Of a stretch of DNA of 7,463 nt, positions 1 through 6,238 are shown one piece after another. Source of the stretch: JBFMAE01 sp040756085 (GTDB lineage: Bacteria; Desulfobacterota; BSN033; UBA1163); the NCBI GenBank assembly GCA_040756085.1, contig JBFMAE010000114.1, positions 1 to 7,463 of the forward strand, in the 5' to 3' direction. The notes under the pieces are model-generated. The model was not told where the DNA came from and made no database searches. It saw nothing but the letters and a program-made list of their open reading frames with translations. Every line of letters begins with the position of its first letter. Within the stretch, counting starts at the first letter, position 1. The position numbers were made by a program, and so were the translations under genes.

Positions 1-27
1 CGAACTCTTAACACCGAACTCCGAACT
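1..27. repeat. Short CGAACT direct repeats
   Basis: The hexamer CGAACT occurs three times, at 1-6, 15-20 and 22-27, in the non-coding stretch before pheT. A fourth copy lies at 5050-5055 inside the loop of the surE-fbp repeat. The array is cut by the window edge, so its full length is unknown. It looks like degenerate intergenic repeat DNA rather than a binding-site array, but a regulatory role cannot be excluded. Confidence 0.45.
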
Positions 28-29
28 AT

Positions 30-54
30 ATTTTCCAATCCGAGATTGGAAAAT
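30..54. promoter_or_regulatory. Perfect 11-bp hairpin abutting the pheT start codon
   Basis: ATTTTCCAATC at 30-40 is the exact reverse complement of GATTGGAAAAT at 44-54, with a three-base CGA loop. The stem ends one base before the pheT ATG at 56. No good Shine-Dalgarno sequence is visible; the only purine-rich stretch (TTGGAAAA) lies in the 3' arm of the stem. If it forms in RNA it would hide the initiation region. No U-tract follows, so it does not look like an intrinsic terminator. It may instead be a remnant of the intergenic repeats seen elsewhere in the window. Confidence 0.5.
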
Positions 55-55
55 T

Positions 56-2464
56 ATGAAAGTCAGCTTGAATTGGCTCAAGGATTATATCCAGATCCGG
101 AAAGGGATTAGAGACCTCGTCAATCTTCTGACTATGGCGGGTCTGGAGGTTGAGGAGGCCATCTCCATAGGCGAAGGATTTGAGAAGGTCGTTGTGGTGG
201 AGATTAAATCCATCCAAAAGCATCCCAATGCGGACCGGCTTTCCTTAGTGGAAGTGAGAACGGAGCAGGAAAAATTTTCGATCGTCTGCGGTGCGACAAA
301 TATCAGGGAAGGACAAAGGGTTCCCTTAGCCCTTATAGGGGCGCGGCTCCCTAATGGGATCGAAATCAAGAAGTCGAAGATCAGAGGGGTGGCCTCCGAG
401 GGAATGCTCTGTTCCGAGACGGAACTCGGTCTGGGCCAGGACGCTTCAGGAATCATGATCCTTCCACCCGATGTTCCGTTGGGAGCGAACCTGGGAGAAG
501 CATTGGGTTTGAAAGACACACTTCTCGATATCAGCATCACACCCAATCGTCCCGACTGTCTCTGTGTGATCGGAGTGGCCCGGGAGATTGCCGCCTTAAC
601 TCATCAGAGGTTGAGATACCCACTCCTCTCCCTCTCTGATAGGGGGAAGGAAATCCATCAAAAAACCTCGGTGACTATTCTGGATCCGGATTTATGCCCC
701 CGTTATGTGGCAAGGATAATCGAGGGTGTGAAGATCGGTCCTTCTCCCTCCTGGATGAGAAATCGACTGGAAAAGGTGGGGATCCGGTCCATCAACAATG
801 TGGTCGATGTGACCAACTATGTCATGATGGAAGTCGGCCAGCCTCTCCATGCTTTCGATTTTGACCTGCTGGAAGAGGGGAGGATCGTCGTTCGGAGAGC
901 GCAGGAAAGCGAGGAGTTCATCACCCTGGATGGGGTGAAGAGGCCTCTGGACCAAGAGATGCTCATGATCTGCGATGGTGTGAAACCGGTCGCCATAGCC
1001 GGCGTGATGGGTGGTCTCAACTCGGAGATAAAAGAGGACACGAAAACCGTCCTTTTGGAGAGCGCCTATTTCAACCCCATTGGGAATCGTAGGACTTCGA
1101 AACAACTCAGGCTTGAAACAGAGGCGGCCTACCGTTTCGGGAGGGGGGTTGATTATGGAGGGTGCCTTTCTGCGGCAAACCGAGCGGCACAGTTGATCCA
1201 AGAACTGGCCGGTGGAAAAGTGGTGGAGGGGGCGGTGGATGCCTACCCATCACCCATCAAACCGAACCCGATCCGTTTGAGCATCCGAAAAATCCATCAG
1301 GTGTTGGGAACGGAGATCCCTGCCCGACAGGTGAAGACTTATTTGAAAGATTTAGAATTGGGTGTTCGGGATGAGGATGAGGACGTTCTGGTGGTGACCC
1401 CTCCTTCTTTTCGAGGAGATCTGGAGCGGGAGATCGATCTCATAGAGGAAGTCGCCCGAATGGACGGGTATGAGAGAATACCTATCACACTTCCCAAAGG
1501 CCCTCCTTCCTCTGTGGTGAGGGGTAAAGAGTTCCTTCTGGAGAGAAAAGTGGTGGAGCTTCTTATCCACCACGGTTACCATGAGGTGGTTACTTACAGT
1601 TTTACTTCTCCCAACTCCTGGGATTCCATTGGCCTTTCTCTGGATGATCCGAGGAGAAGGCATCTCAAAATCCTCAACCCCCTTACAGAAGATTTCTCCG
1701 TCCTGAGGACAACCCTGATCCCTGGTCTCCTGGAGGCTGCCCGTTATAACCTCTCCCGGAAAAATTCGAATCTGAAACTTTTTGAGTTAAAAAAAGTTTT
1801 TCTTCCTCAGAATGGGGAGAGGCTTCCAAAGGAAGTTAAATACCTGGGGGGCTTGACGATGGGGATGGATCAATCCCCCCACTGGGCCTGTTCTCCAAGG
1901 GAGATCGATTTTTATGATATCAAAGGCTGCGTCGAAGATCTTTTTGAGGCCATGCAAATCAAGGGATTTAAATTTAACCGGGCAGGGGATATTCCTTATC
2001 TTTACCCGGGAAAGGCATCGAGGGTTCTCCTTGGAAAGGAGGTGTTGGGTGTTTTGGGAGAGGTCCATCCCGAGGTGCTGGACCATTATGAAATTCATGG
2101 AAAGGTTTTTCTTTTTGAAATCGATTTTGAGCAAATGGTGAAATGGGCGGGGGAGGAAAAACGATTTCGACCATTGCCGAAATTCCCGGCCGTTTACCGG
2201 GATCTTTCACTAGTAGTCGATGAAGCTCTGGAAACGGAAAAAGTGGTGGAGACGATCTGGACATTCCAGCAGCCCTTCATTGAAGAGGTCACCCTCTTCG
2301 ATATTTATCGGGGGACTCCTATCCCGGAGGGGAAGAAAGGGGTTTCCTACCGAATTCGATACCATGCCGATGACAGGACCTTGACAGACAAAGAGGTGAA
2401 TCAATGCCATGAGGAAGTCATCTCCCGATTGAGGGAAATCTTTCAAGTGGAGTTGAGGAAATAA
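56..2464 (+). CDS. pheT: Phenylalanine--tRNA ligase beta subunit
   Basis: This is the beta subunit of the cytoplasmic (alpha-beta)2 phenylalanyl-tRNA synthetase, which charges tRNA-Phe with phenylalanine using ATP. At 802 residues it has the usual full bacterial length and domain order. The canonical N-terminus MKVSLNWLKDYI supports the ATG at 56. An EMAP/OB-fold tRNA-binding domain spans about 39-150 (PNADRLSLVEV at 57-67, GMLCSETELGLG at 116-127). The B3/B4 editing region spans about 212-386 (NNVVDVTNYVMMEVGQPLHAFD at 247-268). The B5 domain spans about 402-476, with D455, D461, E464 and E465 matching the spacing of the family's Mg-binding acidic residues. The catalytic-like core follows at about 490-700, and the anticodon-binding FDX-ACB domain at 708-801 closes the protein. 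The catalytic alpha subunit gene pheS is expected just upstream, outside the window. ihfA follows after 28 bp, probably on the same transcript. No frameshift or missing domain is seen. Confidence 0.98.
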   Translation: MKVSLNWLKDYIQIRKGIRDLVNLLTMAGLEVEEAISIGEGFEKVVVVEIKSIQKHPNADRLSLVEVRTEQEKFSIVCGATNIREGQRVPLALIGARLPNGIEIKKSKIRGVASEGMLCSETELGLGQDASGIMILPPDVPLGANLGEALGLKDTLLDISITPNRPDCLCVIGVAREIAALTHQRLRYPLLSLSDRGKEIHQKTSVTILDPDLCPRYVARIIEGVKIGPSPSWMRNRLEKVGIRSINNVVDVTNYVMMEVGQPLHAFDFDLLEEGRIVVRRAQESEEFITLDGVKRPLDQEMLMICDGVKPVAIAGVMGGLNSEIKEDTKTVLLESAYFNPIGNRRTSKQLRLETEAAYRFGRGVDYGGCLSAANRAAQLIQELAGGKVVEGAVDAYPSPIKPNPIRLSIRKIHQVLGTEIPARQVKTYLKDLELGVRDEDEDVLVVTPPSFRGDLEREIDLIEEVARMDGYERIPITLPKGPPSSVVRGKEFLLERKVVELLIHHGYHEVVTYSFTSPNSWDSIGLSLDDPRRRHLKILNPLTEDFSVLRTTLIPGLLEAARYNLSRKNSNLKLFELKKVFLPQNGERLPKEVKYLGGLTMGMDQSPHWACSPREIDFYDIKGCVEDLFEAMQIKGFKFNRAGDIPYLYPGKASRVLLGKEVLGVLGEVHPEVLDHYEIHGKVFLFEIDFEQMVKWAGEEKRFRPLPKFPAVYRDLSLVVDEALETEKVVETIWTFQQPFIEEVTLFDIYRGTPIPEGKKGVSYRIRYHADDRTLTDKEVNQCHEEVISRLREIFQVELRK

Positions 2465-2475
2465 GGATTCCAAAG

Positions 2476-2486
2476 AAAGGAGGAGG
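2476..2486 (+). promoter_or_regulatory. Strong ribosome binding site of ihfA
   Basis: AAAGGAGGAGG lies six bases before the ihfA ATG at 2493 and within the 28-bp gap after pheT. It is among the best Shine-Dalgarno matches in the window. This fits a highly made, abundant DNA-binding protein translated independently from a shared transcript. Confidence 0.75.
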
Positions 2487-2492
2487 CGAGCC

Positions 2493-2783
2493 ATGACGAA
2501 AGTTGATATCGTTGAGAACATTTATGAGAAGGTGGGGTTTTCTAAGAAAGAAGTGGCCAAGATTGTGGAGTCCATTTTCGATATCATCAAAGAGCACCTT
2601 CAAAAAGAGGATAAGATCAAGATCTCCGGATTCGGAAATTTTGTCGTCCGGAAAAAGAGGGCGAGGAGAGGCCGGAACCCACAAACGGGAGACGACATTG
2701 AGATCACCTCGAGAAGGATTTTAACTTTTAAACCAAGCCAGGTGTTGAAGTCAGCCCTCAACCGTCAGGAGCCACAACCTTAA
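2493..2783 (+). CDS. ihfA: Integration host factor alpha-type subunit (HU/IHF family)
   Basis: This is a 96-residue HU/IHF-family protein that bends DNA as a dimer and helps shape the nucleoid, transcription complexes and recombination sites. The family core is complete: GFGNF at 46-50, the DNA-arm motif GRNPQTG at 60-66 with intercalating proline P63, and RRILTFKPSQVLK at 74-86. The placement directly after pheT and the ITSRRILTFKPSQ segment favour the IHF alpha type over HU, as in E. coli, where ihfA (himA) also follows pheT. The ATG at 2493 has a strong Shine-Dalgarno sequence. The beta partner is not in this window. The short tail RQEPQP is unremarkable. A homodimeric HU-like role cannot be excluded from sequence alone. 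Confidence 0.93.
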   Translation: MTKVDIVENIYEKVGFSKKEVAKIVESIFDIIKEHLQKEDKIKISGFGNFVVRKKRARRGRNPQTGDDIEITSRRILTFKPSQVLKSALNRQEPQP

Positions 2784-2804
2784 GGGTGTTGGTGAAATGG
2801 GTTG

Positions 2805-2851
2805 GTGAATCGTGAAATAAAGAATATTCCCTATAACGAATCACGGCTCAC
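2805..2851. repeat. Imperfect inverted repeat between ihfA and the MerR gene
   Basis: GTGAATCGTGA at 2805-2815 pairs with TCACGGCTCAC at 2841-2851 at 9 of 11 positions, around a 25-base loop. Just upstream the octamer TTGGTGAA is repeated at 2789-2796 and 2802-2809. No T-tract follows, so a terminator is unlikely. It could be an operator for the downstream MerR-type protein, but the spacing is far longer than a typical MerR operator. An intergenic repeat remnant is equally possible. Confidence 0.45.
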
Positions 2852-2861
2852 TCAATGATAT

Positions 2862-2868
2862 GGAGGGG
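2862..2868 (+). promoter_or_regulatory. Ribosome binding site fixing the GTG start of the MerR gene
   Basis: GGAGGGG sits six bases before GTG at 2875, an ideal distance. It overlaps the alternative in-frame ATG at 2860, which itself has no Shine-Dalgarno sequence in front. This argues for initiation at GTG. Confidence 0.65.
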
Positions 2869-2874
2869 ATAAAA

Positions 2875-3270
2875 GTGGCCCGGCCGCTCAAAAGTCGAGA
2901 ATATGAAAATCCCGTCTCCTACGAAAGGCTCTATTATCGGATTGGAGAAGTGAGCCGAATTACGGGTCTCAAGCCTCATGTACTTCGCTATTGGGAATCG
3001 GAATTTAAAGTCATTAAACCCCATAAGGGAGGATCCCTCCAGCGGCTATACAGGAGAAAAGATCTGGATCTCATCCTGAAGATTAAAAAACTTCTCTATG
3101 AGGAAGGGTTCACCATCGCCGGAGCAAAGAAAAAGATCCGAGATCTGGAGAAAGCGGAAAACAGGCAGATGAAATTGAGACTGGTTGAGAGAAAGTCAGA
3201 CGGGAAAGATCATGAATTGCTGGTTGCTGTCCGGGAGGAGTTAAAGGGAATCAGAAAGATGCTGGAATAG
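2875..3270 (+). CDS. Small MerR-family transcriptional regulator
   Basis: This is a predicted cytoplasmic DNA-binding regulator of 131 residues from the GTG at 2875 (136 from the ATG at 2860). The MerR-type winged helix-turn-helix covers about 20-62: YYRIGEVSRITGLKPHVLRYWE at 20-41 is the HTH, and LQRLYRRKDLDLILKIKKLL with EEGFTIAGAKKKI is the wing and following helices. A charged helix at about 84-105 probably forms the dimerisation coiled coil. There is no cysteine at all and no sizeable C-terminal sensor domain, so it is unlikely to be a metal or thiol sensor, and any ligand is unknown. Regulators of this kind next to ihfA, upstream of tRNA-Pro and surE, are, as I recall, a conserved arrangement in Desulfobacterota. 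It may share the pheT-ihfA transcript (91-bp gap after ihfA), but the intervening dyad leaves that open. Its targets cannot be inferred. Confidence 0.88.
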   Translation: MARPLKSREYENPVSYERLYYRIGEVSRITGLKPHVLRYWESEFKVIKPHKGGSLQRLYRRKDLDLILKIKKLLYEEGFTIAGAKKKIRDLEKAENRQMKLRLVERKSDGKDHELLVAVREELKGIRKMLE

Positions 3271-3427
3271 TTTTTTACCGACCACATCCATCACCCTTTT
3301 TCATATGCCCACTCATTCATGCATTGTTTGCATATCGGTCCTGACCATCACACTTCTGATCTTTTCGAGGAAGAAGAAAGAGAAGGCGGTCAGGCCGGTT
3401 TCGATAAATCAAACCCCTACTCTTTAC

Positions 3428-3442
3428 GACAGATCATCTGTC
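3428..3442. promoter_or_regulatory. Perfect 15-bp dyad, candidate operator
   Basis: GACAGAT and ATCTGTC form a perfect 7-bp inverted repeat around a single central C. The site is 85 bp upstream of the ATG at 3528, a position suited to an operator. Stem plus one-base centre is not an RNA hairpin shape, so protein binding is more likely than RNA folding. The cognate regulator is unknown; the adjacent MerR-type protein is one candidate. Chance occurrence cannot be ruled out. Confidence 0.35.
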
Positions 3443-3515
3443 AATGCATCAGCGATGGAAATGGAATGAGGGTATTGGTTGGTAAGAGTGACGTGGTTGG
3501 TGCCTGCACATTGTG

Positions 3516-3523
3516 AAGGAGGG
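3516..3523 (+). promoter_or_regulatory. Ribosome binding site fixing the ATG start at 3528
   Basis: AAGGAGGG lies four bases before the ATG at 3528. An in-frame GTG at 3513 just precedes this motif and has no Shine-Dalgarno sequence of its own, so ATG 3528 is the preferred start. Confidence 0.7.
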
Positions 3524-3527
3524 TTCT

Positions 3528-3995
3528 ATGAATTGGGTTGTCAGTTGCACTATATGTGGAAGTTCTTATGTTTATGAATCGGGTCAAGGGCTGCCCGACA
3601 TGTGCTCCGCTTGTGTAGAGAAGGGGAAAAAAGAGGTAAAAAAATTTTTAGAGAAGGAGCAAAAAAGAAGGGAGATCATTGCGACCAGCACGACGGAATT
3701 CGCAAACCGGAAAATTGTAAAAACACTGGGGATTGTTTCCCATGAGCATATTTTTGGGGTGGGGTTGGTCAAAGAGTTAGATTTGAAAAAATTTAATGGG
3801 GGAATCGCCCTTTCCTGGGCGGAGAAAGTCCAGAGTGGAAGGGAACTGTCGCTGAGGACCATCGAGGATGAGGCGATTGAACGGGGTGGGAATGCAGTGA
3901 TTGGAGTGAGTATTACCTATAAAGTTTTGGGAGCTCATAACGATATGGTGATGATGCTCGTGGGCGCCCAAGGGACAGCCGTGATTGTGGATTGA
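3528..3995 (+). CDS. Zinc-ribbon plus YbjQ-type (heavy-metal-binding domain) protein
   Basis: This is a 155-residue predicted cytoplasmic protein of unknown function. Residues 1-30 contain two Cys pairs, C7-x2-C10 and C26-x2-C29, the pattern of a small zinc ribbon. A highly charged helix at about 30-50 links it to a YbjQ/UPF0145 domain at about 54-154 (Pfam family often named heavy-metal-binding domain). That domain shows VKTLGIVSHEHIFG at 64-77, the conserved helix LRTIEDEAIERGGNAVIGVSI at 109-129, and a terminal GAQGTAVIVD strand. E. coli YbjQ is only the second domain, so the N-terminal ribbon is an added module. There is no signal peptide or membrane segment. The name implies metal binding, but that has weak support for the family; the cysteines here could hold zinc independently. 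The start is chosen by the AAGGAGGG site. It stands as a separate unit between the MerR gene and the tRNA. Confidence 0.82.
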   Translation: MNWVVSCTICGSSYVYESGQGLPDMCSACVEKGKKEVKKFLEKEQKRREIIATSTTEFANRKIVKTLGIVSHEHIFGVGLVKELDLKKFNGGIALSWAEKVQSGRELSLRTIEDEAIERGGNAVIGVSITYKVLGAHNDMVMMLVGAQGTAVIVD

Positions 3996-4047
3996 AATGG
4001 AACTGGACTTTTGGGAGGAAATTGAATATATTGAAATATAAGATTCG

Positions 4048-4160
4048 GGAATAATGGAATATTGGAATAATGGAACGATGGGTTTTAAAAGCATGGAACA
4101 AGAAGATTTCCTTTATCTTGTACCAATATTCCAGTTTTCCATTATTCCATCATTCCATTG
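4048..4160. repeat. Long imperfect inverted repeat built from TGGAATAATGGAA units
   Basis: The 113-bp stretch between the YbjQ-domain gene and tRNA-Pro folds back on itself. TGGAATAATGGAA at 4063-4075 is exactly complementary to 4137-4149, and TGGAATATTGG at 4055-4065 is exactly complementary to 4123-4133. An inner ACAAGA (4098-4103) and TCTTGT (4116-4121) form a central hairpin. The arms are themselves made of tandem, degenerate TGGAATxxTGGAA-like units. A related copy occurs at 5021-5110. No transposase or target duplication is evident. It may be a miniature repeat or REP-like element; processing or termination roles are guesses. Confidence 0.75.
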
Positions 4161-4165
4161 TTTTC

Positions 4166-4244
<79 letters not shown>

Positions 4245-4263
4245 TTTTTCTTTTATATGAAAT

Positions 4264-5019
4264 ATGGTCGAACGGTTGAAGATTCTGGTCACCAATGACG
4301 ATGGCGTATATTCAGCAGGTATTATTGTCTTGGCAAAGGCTCTTCAAGAGGTGGGAGAAGTGTTTGTCGTTGCCCCGGACAGAGAAAAGAGCGCCATCGC
4401 TCACTCCCTCACCCTTCACCGGCCTCTTCGAGTAGAGAAGATTAAAAGAAATGTCTACGCCGTTGATGGAACCCCGGCGGATTGCGTCCATCTGGGGGTC
4501 AATGCCATCCTTCCCCAAAAGCCCAAGTTGATCGTCTCGGGGATCAACAAAGGGGGAAACTTAGGGGATGACATCACCTATTCAGGAACCGTTTCTGCAG
4601 CATTTGAAGGAACATTATTGGGGATCCCTTCTTTTGCGATCTCCCTGGTTTCAAGAAGCCATTTTAAGTTTCATACGGCTGCTCGTTTTGCTGTGAGGGT
4701 AGCCCGATATATTATCAAGAAGGGAATCCCCAGGGATACCCTCCTCAATATCAATGTCCCCAATTTGAATGAGAGGGAGATCAAATCCTATAAGATTACT
4801 CAGCAGGGGAGATGGACCCATAATGGAAGTGCGGTGGTAGAGAAGACGGATCCGAGGGGGAAAAAGTACTATTGGATTGGAGGTGGGCAGTTGGTCTATG
4901 ATGAAGGAAAGGATACAGATTTTGAGGCTATATCCAATGCCTATATCTCCATTACTCCACTCAACCTCGATCTGACAAACTACACTTCCATTCGACAACT
5001 AAAAAAGTGGAGGTTGTAA
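4264..5019 (+). CDS. surE: 5'-nucleotidase SurE
   Basis: SurE is a cytoplasmic, divalent-metal-dependent phosphatase that removes phosphate from nucleoside monophosphates (5'- and 3'-nucleotidase) and is linked to stationary-phase survival. The 251 residues match the usual family length. The signature ILVTNDDGVYSAGI at 7-20 carries metal ligands D12 and D13; S43 lies in APDREKSAIAHSLT, and N95 in VSGINKGGNLGDDITYSGT, completing the known metal site. The C-terminal half contains the family segment TLLNINVPN. The ATG at 4264 has no Shine-Dalgarno sequence; TTG at 4276 is an in-frame alternative that would still retain the signature. The leader between tRNA and ATG is only 19 bases, T-rich (TTTTTCTTTTATATG), so tRNA 3' maturation would leave a very short 5' end. 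A TGGAATAATGGAA-type repeat begins two bases after the stop. Confidence 0.95.
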   Translation: MVERLKILVTNDDGVYSAGIIVLAKALQEVGEVFVVAPDREKSAIAHSLTLHRPLRVEKIKRNVYAVDGTPADCVHLGVNAILPQKPKLIVSGINKGGNLGDDITYSGTVSAAFEGTLLGIPSFAISLVSRSHFKFHTAARFAVRVARYIIKKGIPRDTLLNINVPNLNEREIKSYKITQQGRWTHNGSAVVEKTDPRGKKYYWIGGGQLVYDEGKDTDFEAISNAYISITPLNLDLTNYTSIRQLKKWRL

Positions 5020-5020
5020 A

Positions 5021-5110
5021 TGGAATAATGGAATGGTGGAATGATGGGTCGAACTAATAATTTACAGATTGCTTGTAACCTCCATTATTCCAGTATTCCA
5101 ATATTCCAAA
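5021..5110. repeat. Second TGGAATAATGGAA-type inverted repeat, between surE and fbp
   Basis: TGGAATAATGGA at 5021-5032 is exactly complementary to TCCATTATTCCA at 5081-5092. The right arm carries CCAATATTCCA at 5098-5108, identical to 4123-4133 in the repeat upstream of the tRNA. TGGAATGATGG at 5037-5047 is the reverse complement of 4147-4157. So the two elements belong to one family although their inner loops differ; this one contains CGAACT at 5050-5055. The element fills nearly all of the surE-fbp gap and ends just before the fbp ribosome binding site. Confidence 0.75.
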
Positions 5111-5113
5111 CTT

Positions 5114-5120
5114 AAAGGAG
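5114..5120 (+). promoter_or_regulatory. Ribosome binding site of fbp
   Basis: AAAGGAG lies six bases before the ATG at 5127 and directly after the right arm of the intergenic repeat. It firmly supports that start. Confidence 0.75.
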
Positions 5121-5126
5121 AGTGAC

Positions 5127-6227
5127 ATGGAAACGACACTCAGTATCATTAAAGCCGACATCGGAAGTATCGGGGGGCACATTCGTCCCAGCGAGAAATT
5201 GGTCCAGGAGGTCAGAAATTTTGTGGCCTCAAAAGGAAAAGGGATGATTTCTGATTTTTTTATCAGCCATACCGGAGACGACATTGCCATCCTTTTCTCC
5301 CATACCCTGGGAAAGGGAAGTGAAAAAGTCCATCAAGTGGCCTGGGATGCCTTTGTGGCCGGAACGAAAGTGGCCAAGGAGCAGGGCCTTTACGGAGCGG
5401 GCCAGGACTTGTTGAAAGATTCCTTTTCAGGAAATGTGAAGGGGATGGGGCCTGCTGTGGCTGAGATGGAGTTTGAAGAAAGACCGAATGAACCTTTCCT
5501 TTTCTTCGCTGCGGATAAGACCGACCCCGGAGCCTATAACCTCCCCCTCTATTTAGCATTTACAGATCCGATGTACAATGCCGGATTGATCCTCAGCCCT
5601 TCGATGAATAAAGGGTTTCGGTTTGTCATCATGGATGTCAACTACACAGAGGGGGATCGCATCATTGAGTTGAACGCCCCTGAGGAGATCTACGAGATTG
5701 CCGCCCTTTTGAGAGACAATCAACGCTTTGTGATCGAAGCAATCTATTCGAGAAACAATGGGGAAATTGCCGCGTCAGTGAGCACGACTCGACTTCACAA
5801 TATCGCTGGGAAGTATACAGGAAAAGATGACCCGGTGATGTTGGTGAGGGTTCAAGGTGCATTTCCGGCGACGGGGGAAGTGCTCTCTCCGTTCAGTATC
5901 GGTCATTATGTGGCAGGCTTTATGAGGGGAAGCCATACCGGTCCATTGATGCCTGTCAAGATAAATTCTCCCATCTCCTACTTCGACGGCCCTCCAGTGG
6001 TCGCCTGCCATGCCTTCTGCGTCCACGGTGGGAAATTAACAGAACCTGCCGATGCCTTTGATCATCCCTACTGGGATTGGGTGAGAAATAAGGTATCGCA
6101 GAAGGCAACGGACATCCGACAGCAAGGTTTCTCCGGAGCAGCGATGCTACCTTATGGTGAACTCGAATACGGTGGTATTGTGGAGAAGATGGGGATCCTG
6201 GAGAAAAAGTTTAAGGTGAGAGAGTAA
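5127..6227 (+). CDS. fbp: Fructose-1,6-bisphosphate aldolase/phosphatase (archaeal-type, class V FBPase)
   Basis: This bifunctional gluconeogenic enzyme condenses dihydroxyacetone phosphate and glyceraldehyde 3-phosphate and then dephosphorylates the product to fructose 6-phosphate, making gluconeogenesis one-way. It is typical of archaea and of deep-branching or autotrophic bacteria. At 366 residues it is of usual length. The N-terminus LSIIKADIGSIGGH (5-18) carries D11 and H18; D51/D52 in SHTGDDIAI, Q93 in GAGQD, and D130 in FAADKTDPGAYN are further phosphatase-site candidates. The aldolase Schiff-base lysine is K233 in KYTGKDDPV, with Y230 three residues before it and Y348 in ELEYGG; these agree within one residue with Y229, K232 and Y348 that I recall for the Thermoproteus enzyme. 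Both activities should therefore be retained. The active enzyme is an octamer in characterised members. The ATG has AAAGGAG upstream. It has no functional link to surE beyond adjacency. Confidence 0.95.
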   Translation: METTLSIIKADIGSIGGHIRPSEKLVQEVRNFVASKGKGMISDFFISHTGDDIAILFSHTLGKGSEKVHQVAWDAFVAGTKVAKEQGLYGAGQDLLKDSFSGNVKGMGPAVAEMEFEERPNEPFLFFAADKTDPGAYNLPLYLAFTDPMYNAGLILSPSMNKGFRFVIMDVNYTEGDRIIELNAPEEIYEIAALLRDNQRFVIEAIYSRNNGEIAASVSTTRLHNIAGKYTGKDDPVMLVRVQGAFPATGEVLSPFSIGHYVAGFMRGSHTGPLMPVKINSPISYFDGPPVVACHAFCVHGGKLTEPADAFDHPYWDWVRNKVSQKATDIRQQGFSGAAMLPYGELEYGGIVEKMGILEKKFKVRE

Positions 6228-6238
6228 CGACGGAAGAG

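Larger units (their letters stand above)
3271..3527. other. Gene-poor intergenic stretch after the MerR gene
   Basis: I see no convincing gene in these 257 bp. The frame used by the MerR gene stays open past its TAG stop until 3516, but it has no ribosome binding site and the translation is unlike a known domain. The minus strand in the complementary frame is broken by stops. Small dyads are present: ATGCA at 3319-3323 with TGCAT at 3329-3333, and the perfect dyad listed separately at 3428-3442. A promoter for the 3528 gene probably lies here, but I could not pick out reliable -35 and -10 boxes. Confidence 0.5.

Noticed and set aside
692..1201. Antisense 169-codon open frame within pheT
   Set aside because: It lies wholly opposite conserved pheT coding sequence with no domain resemblance; it is a by-product of codon bias.
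3319..3516. 65-codon open frame between the MerR and YbjQ-domain genes
   Set aside because: No ribosome binding site, no recognisable domain, and shadow-like composition; kept only as a low-interest finding.
4118..4147. Possible tRNA promoter, TTGTAC with an ATTATT-like -10
   Set aside because: The -10 match is poor and the whole segment is repeat arm, so the match has little weight.
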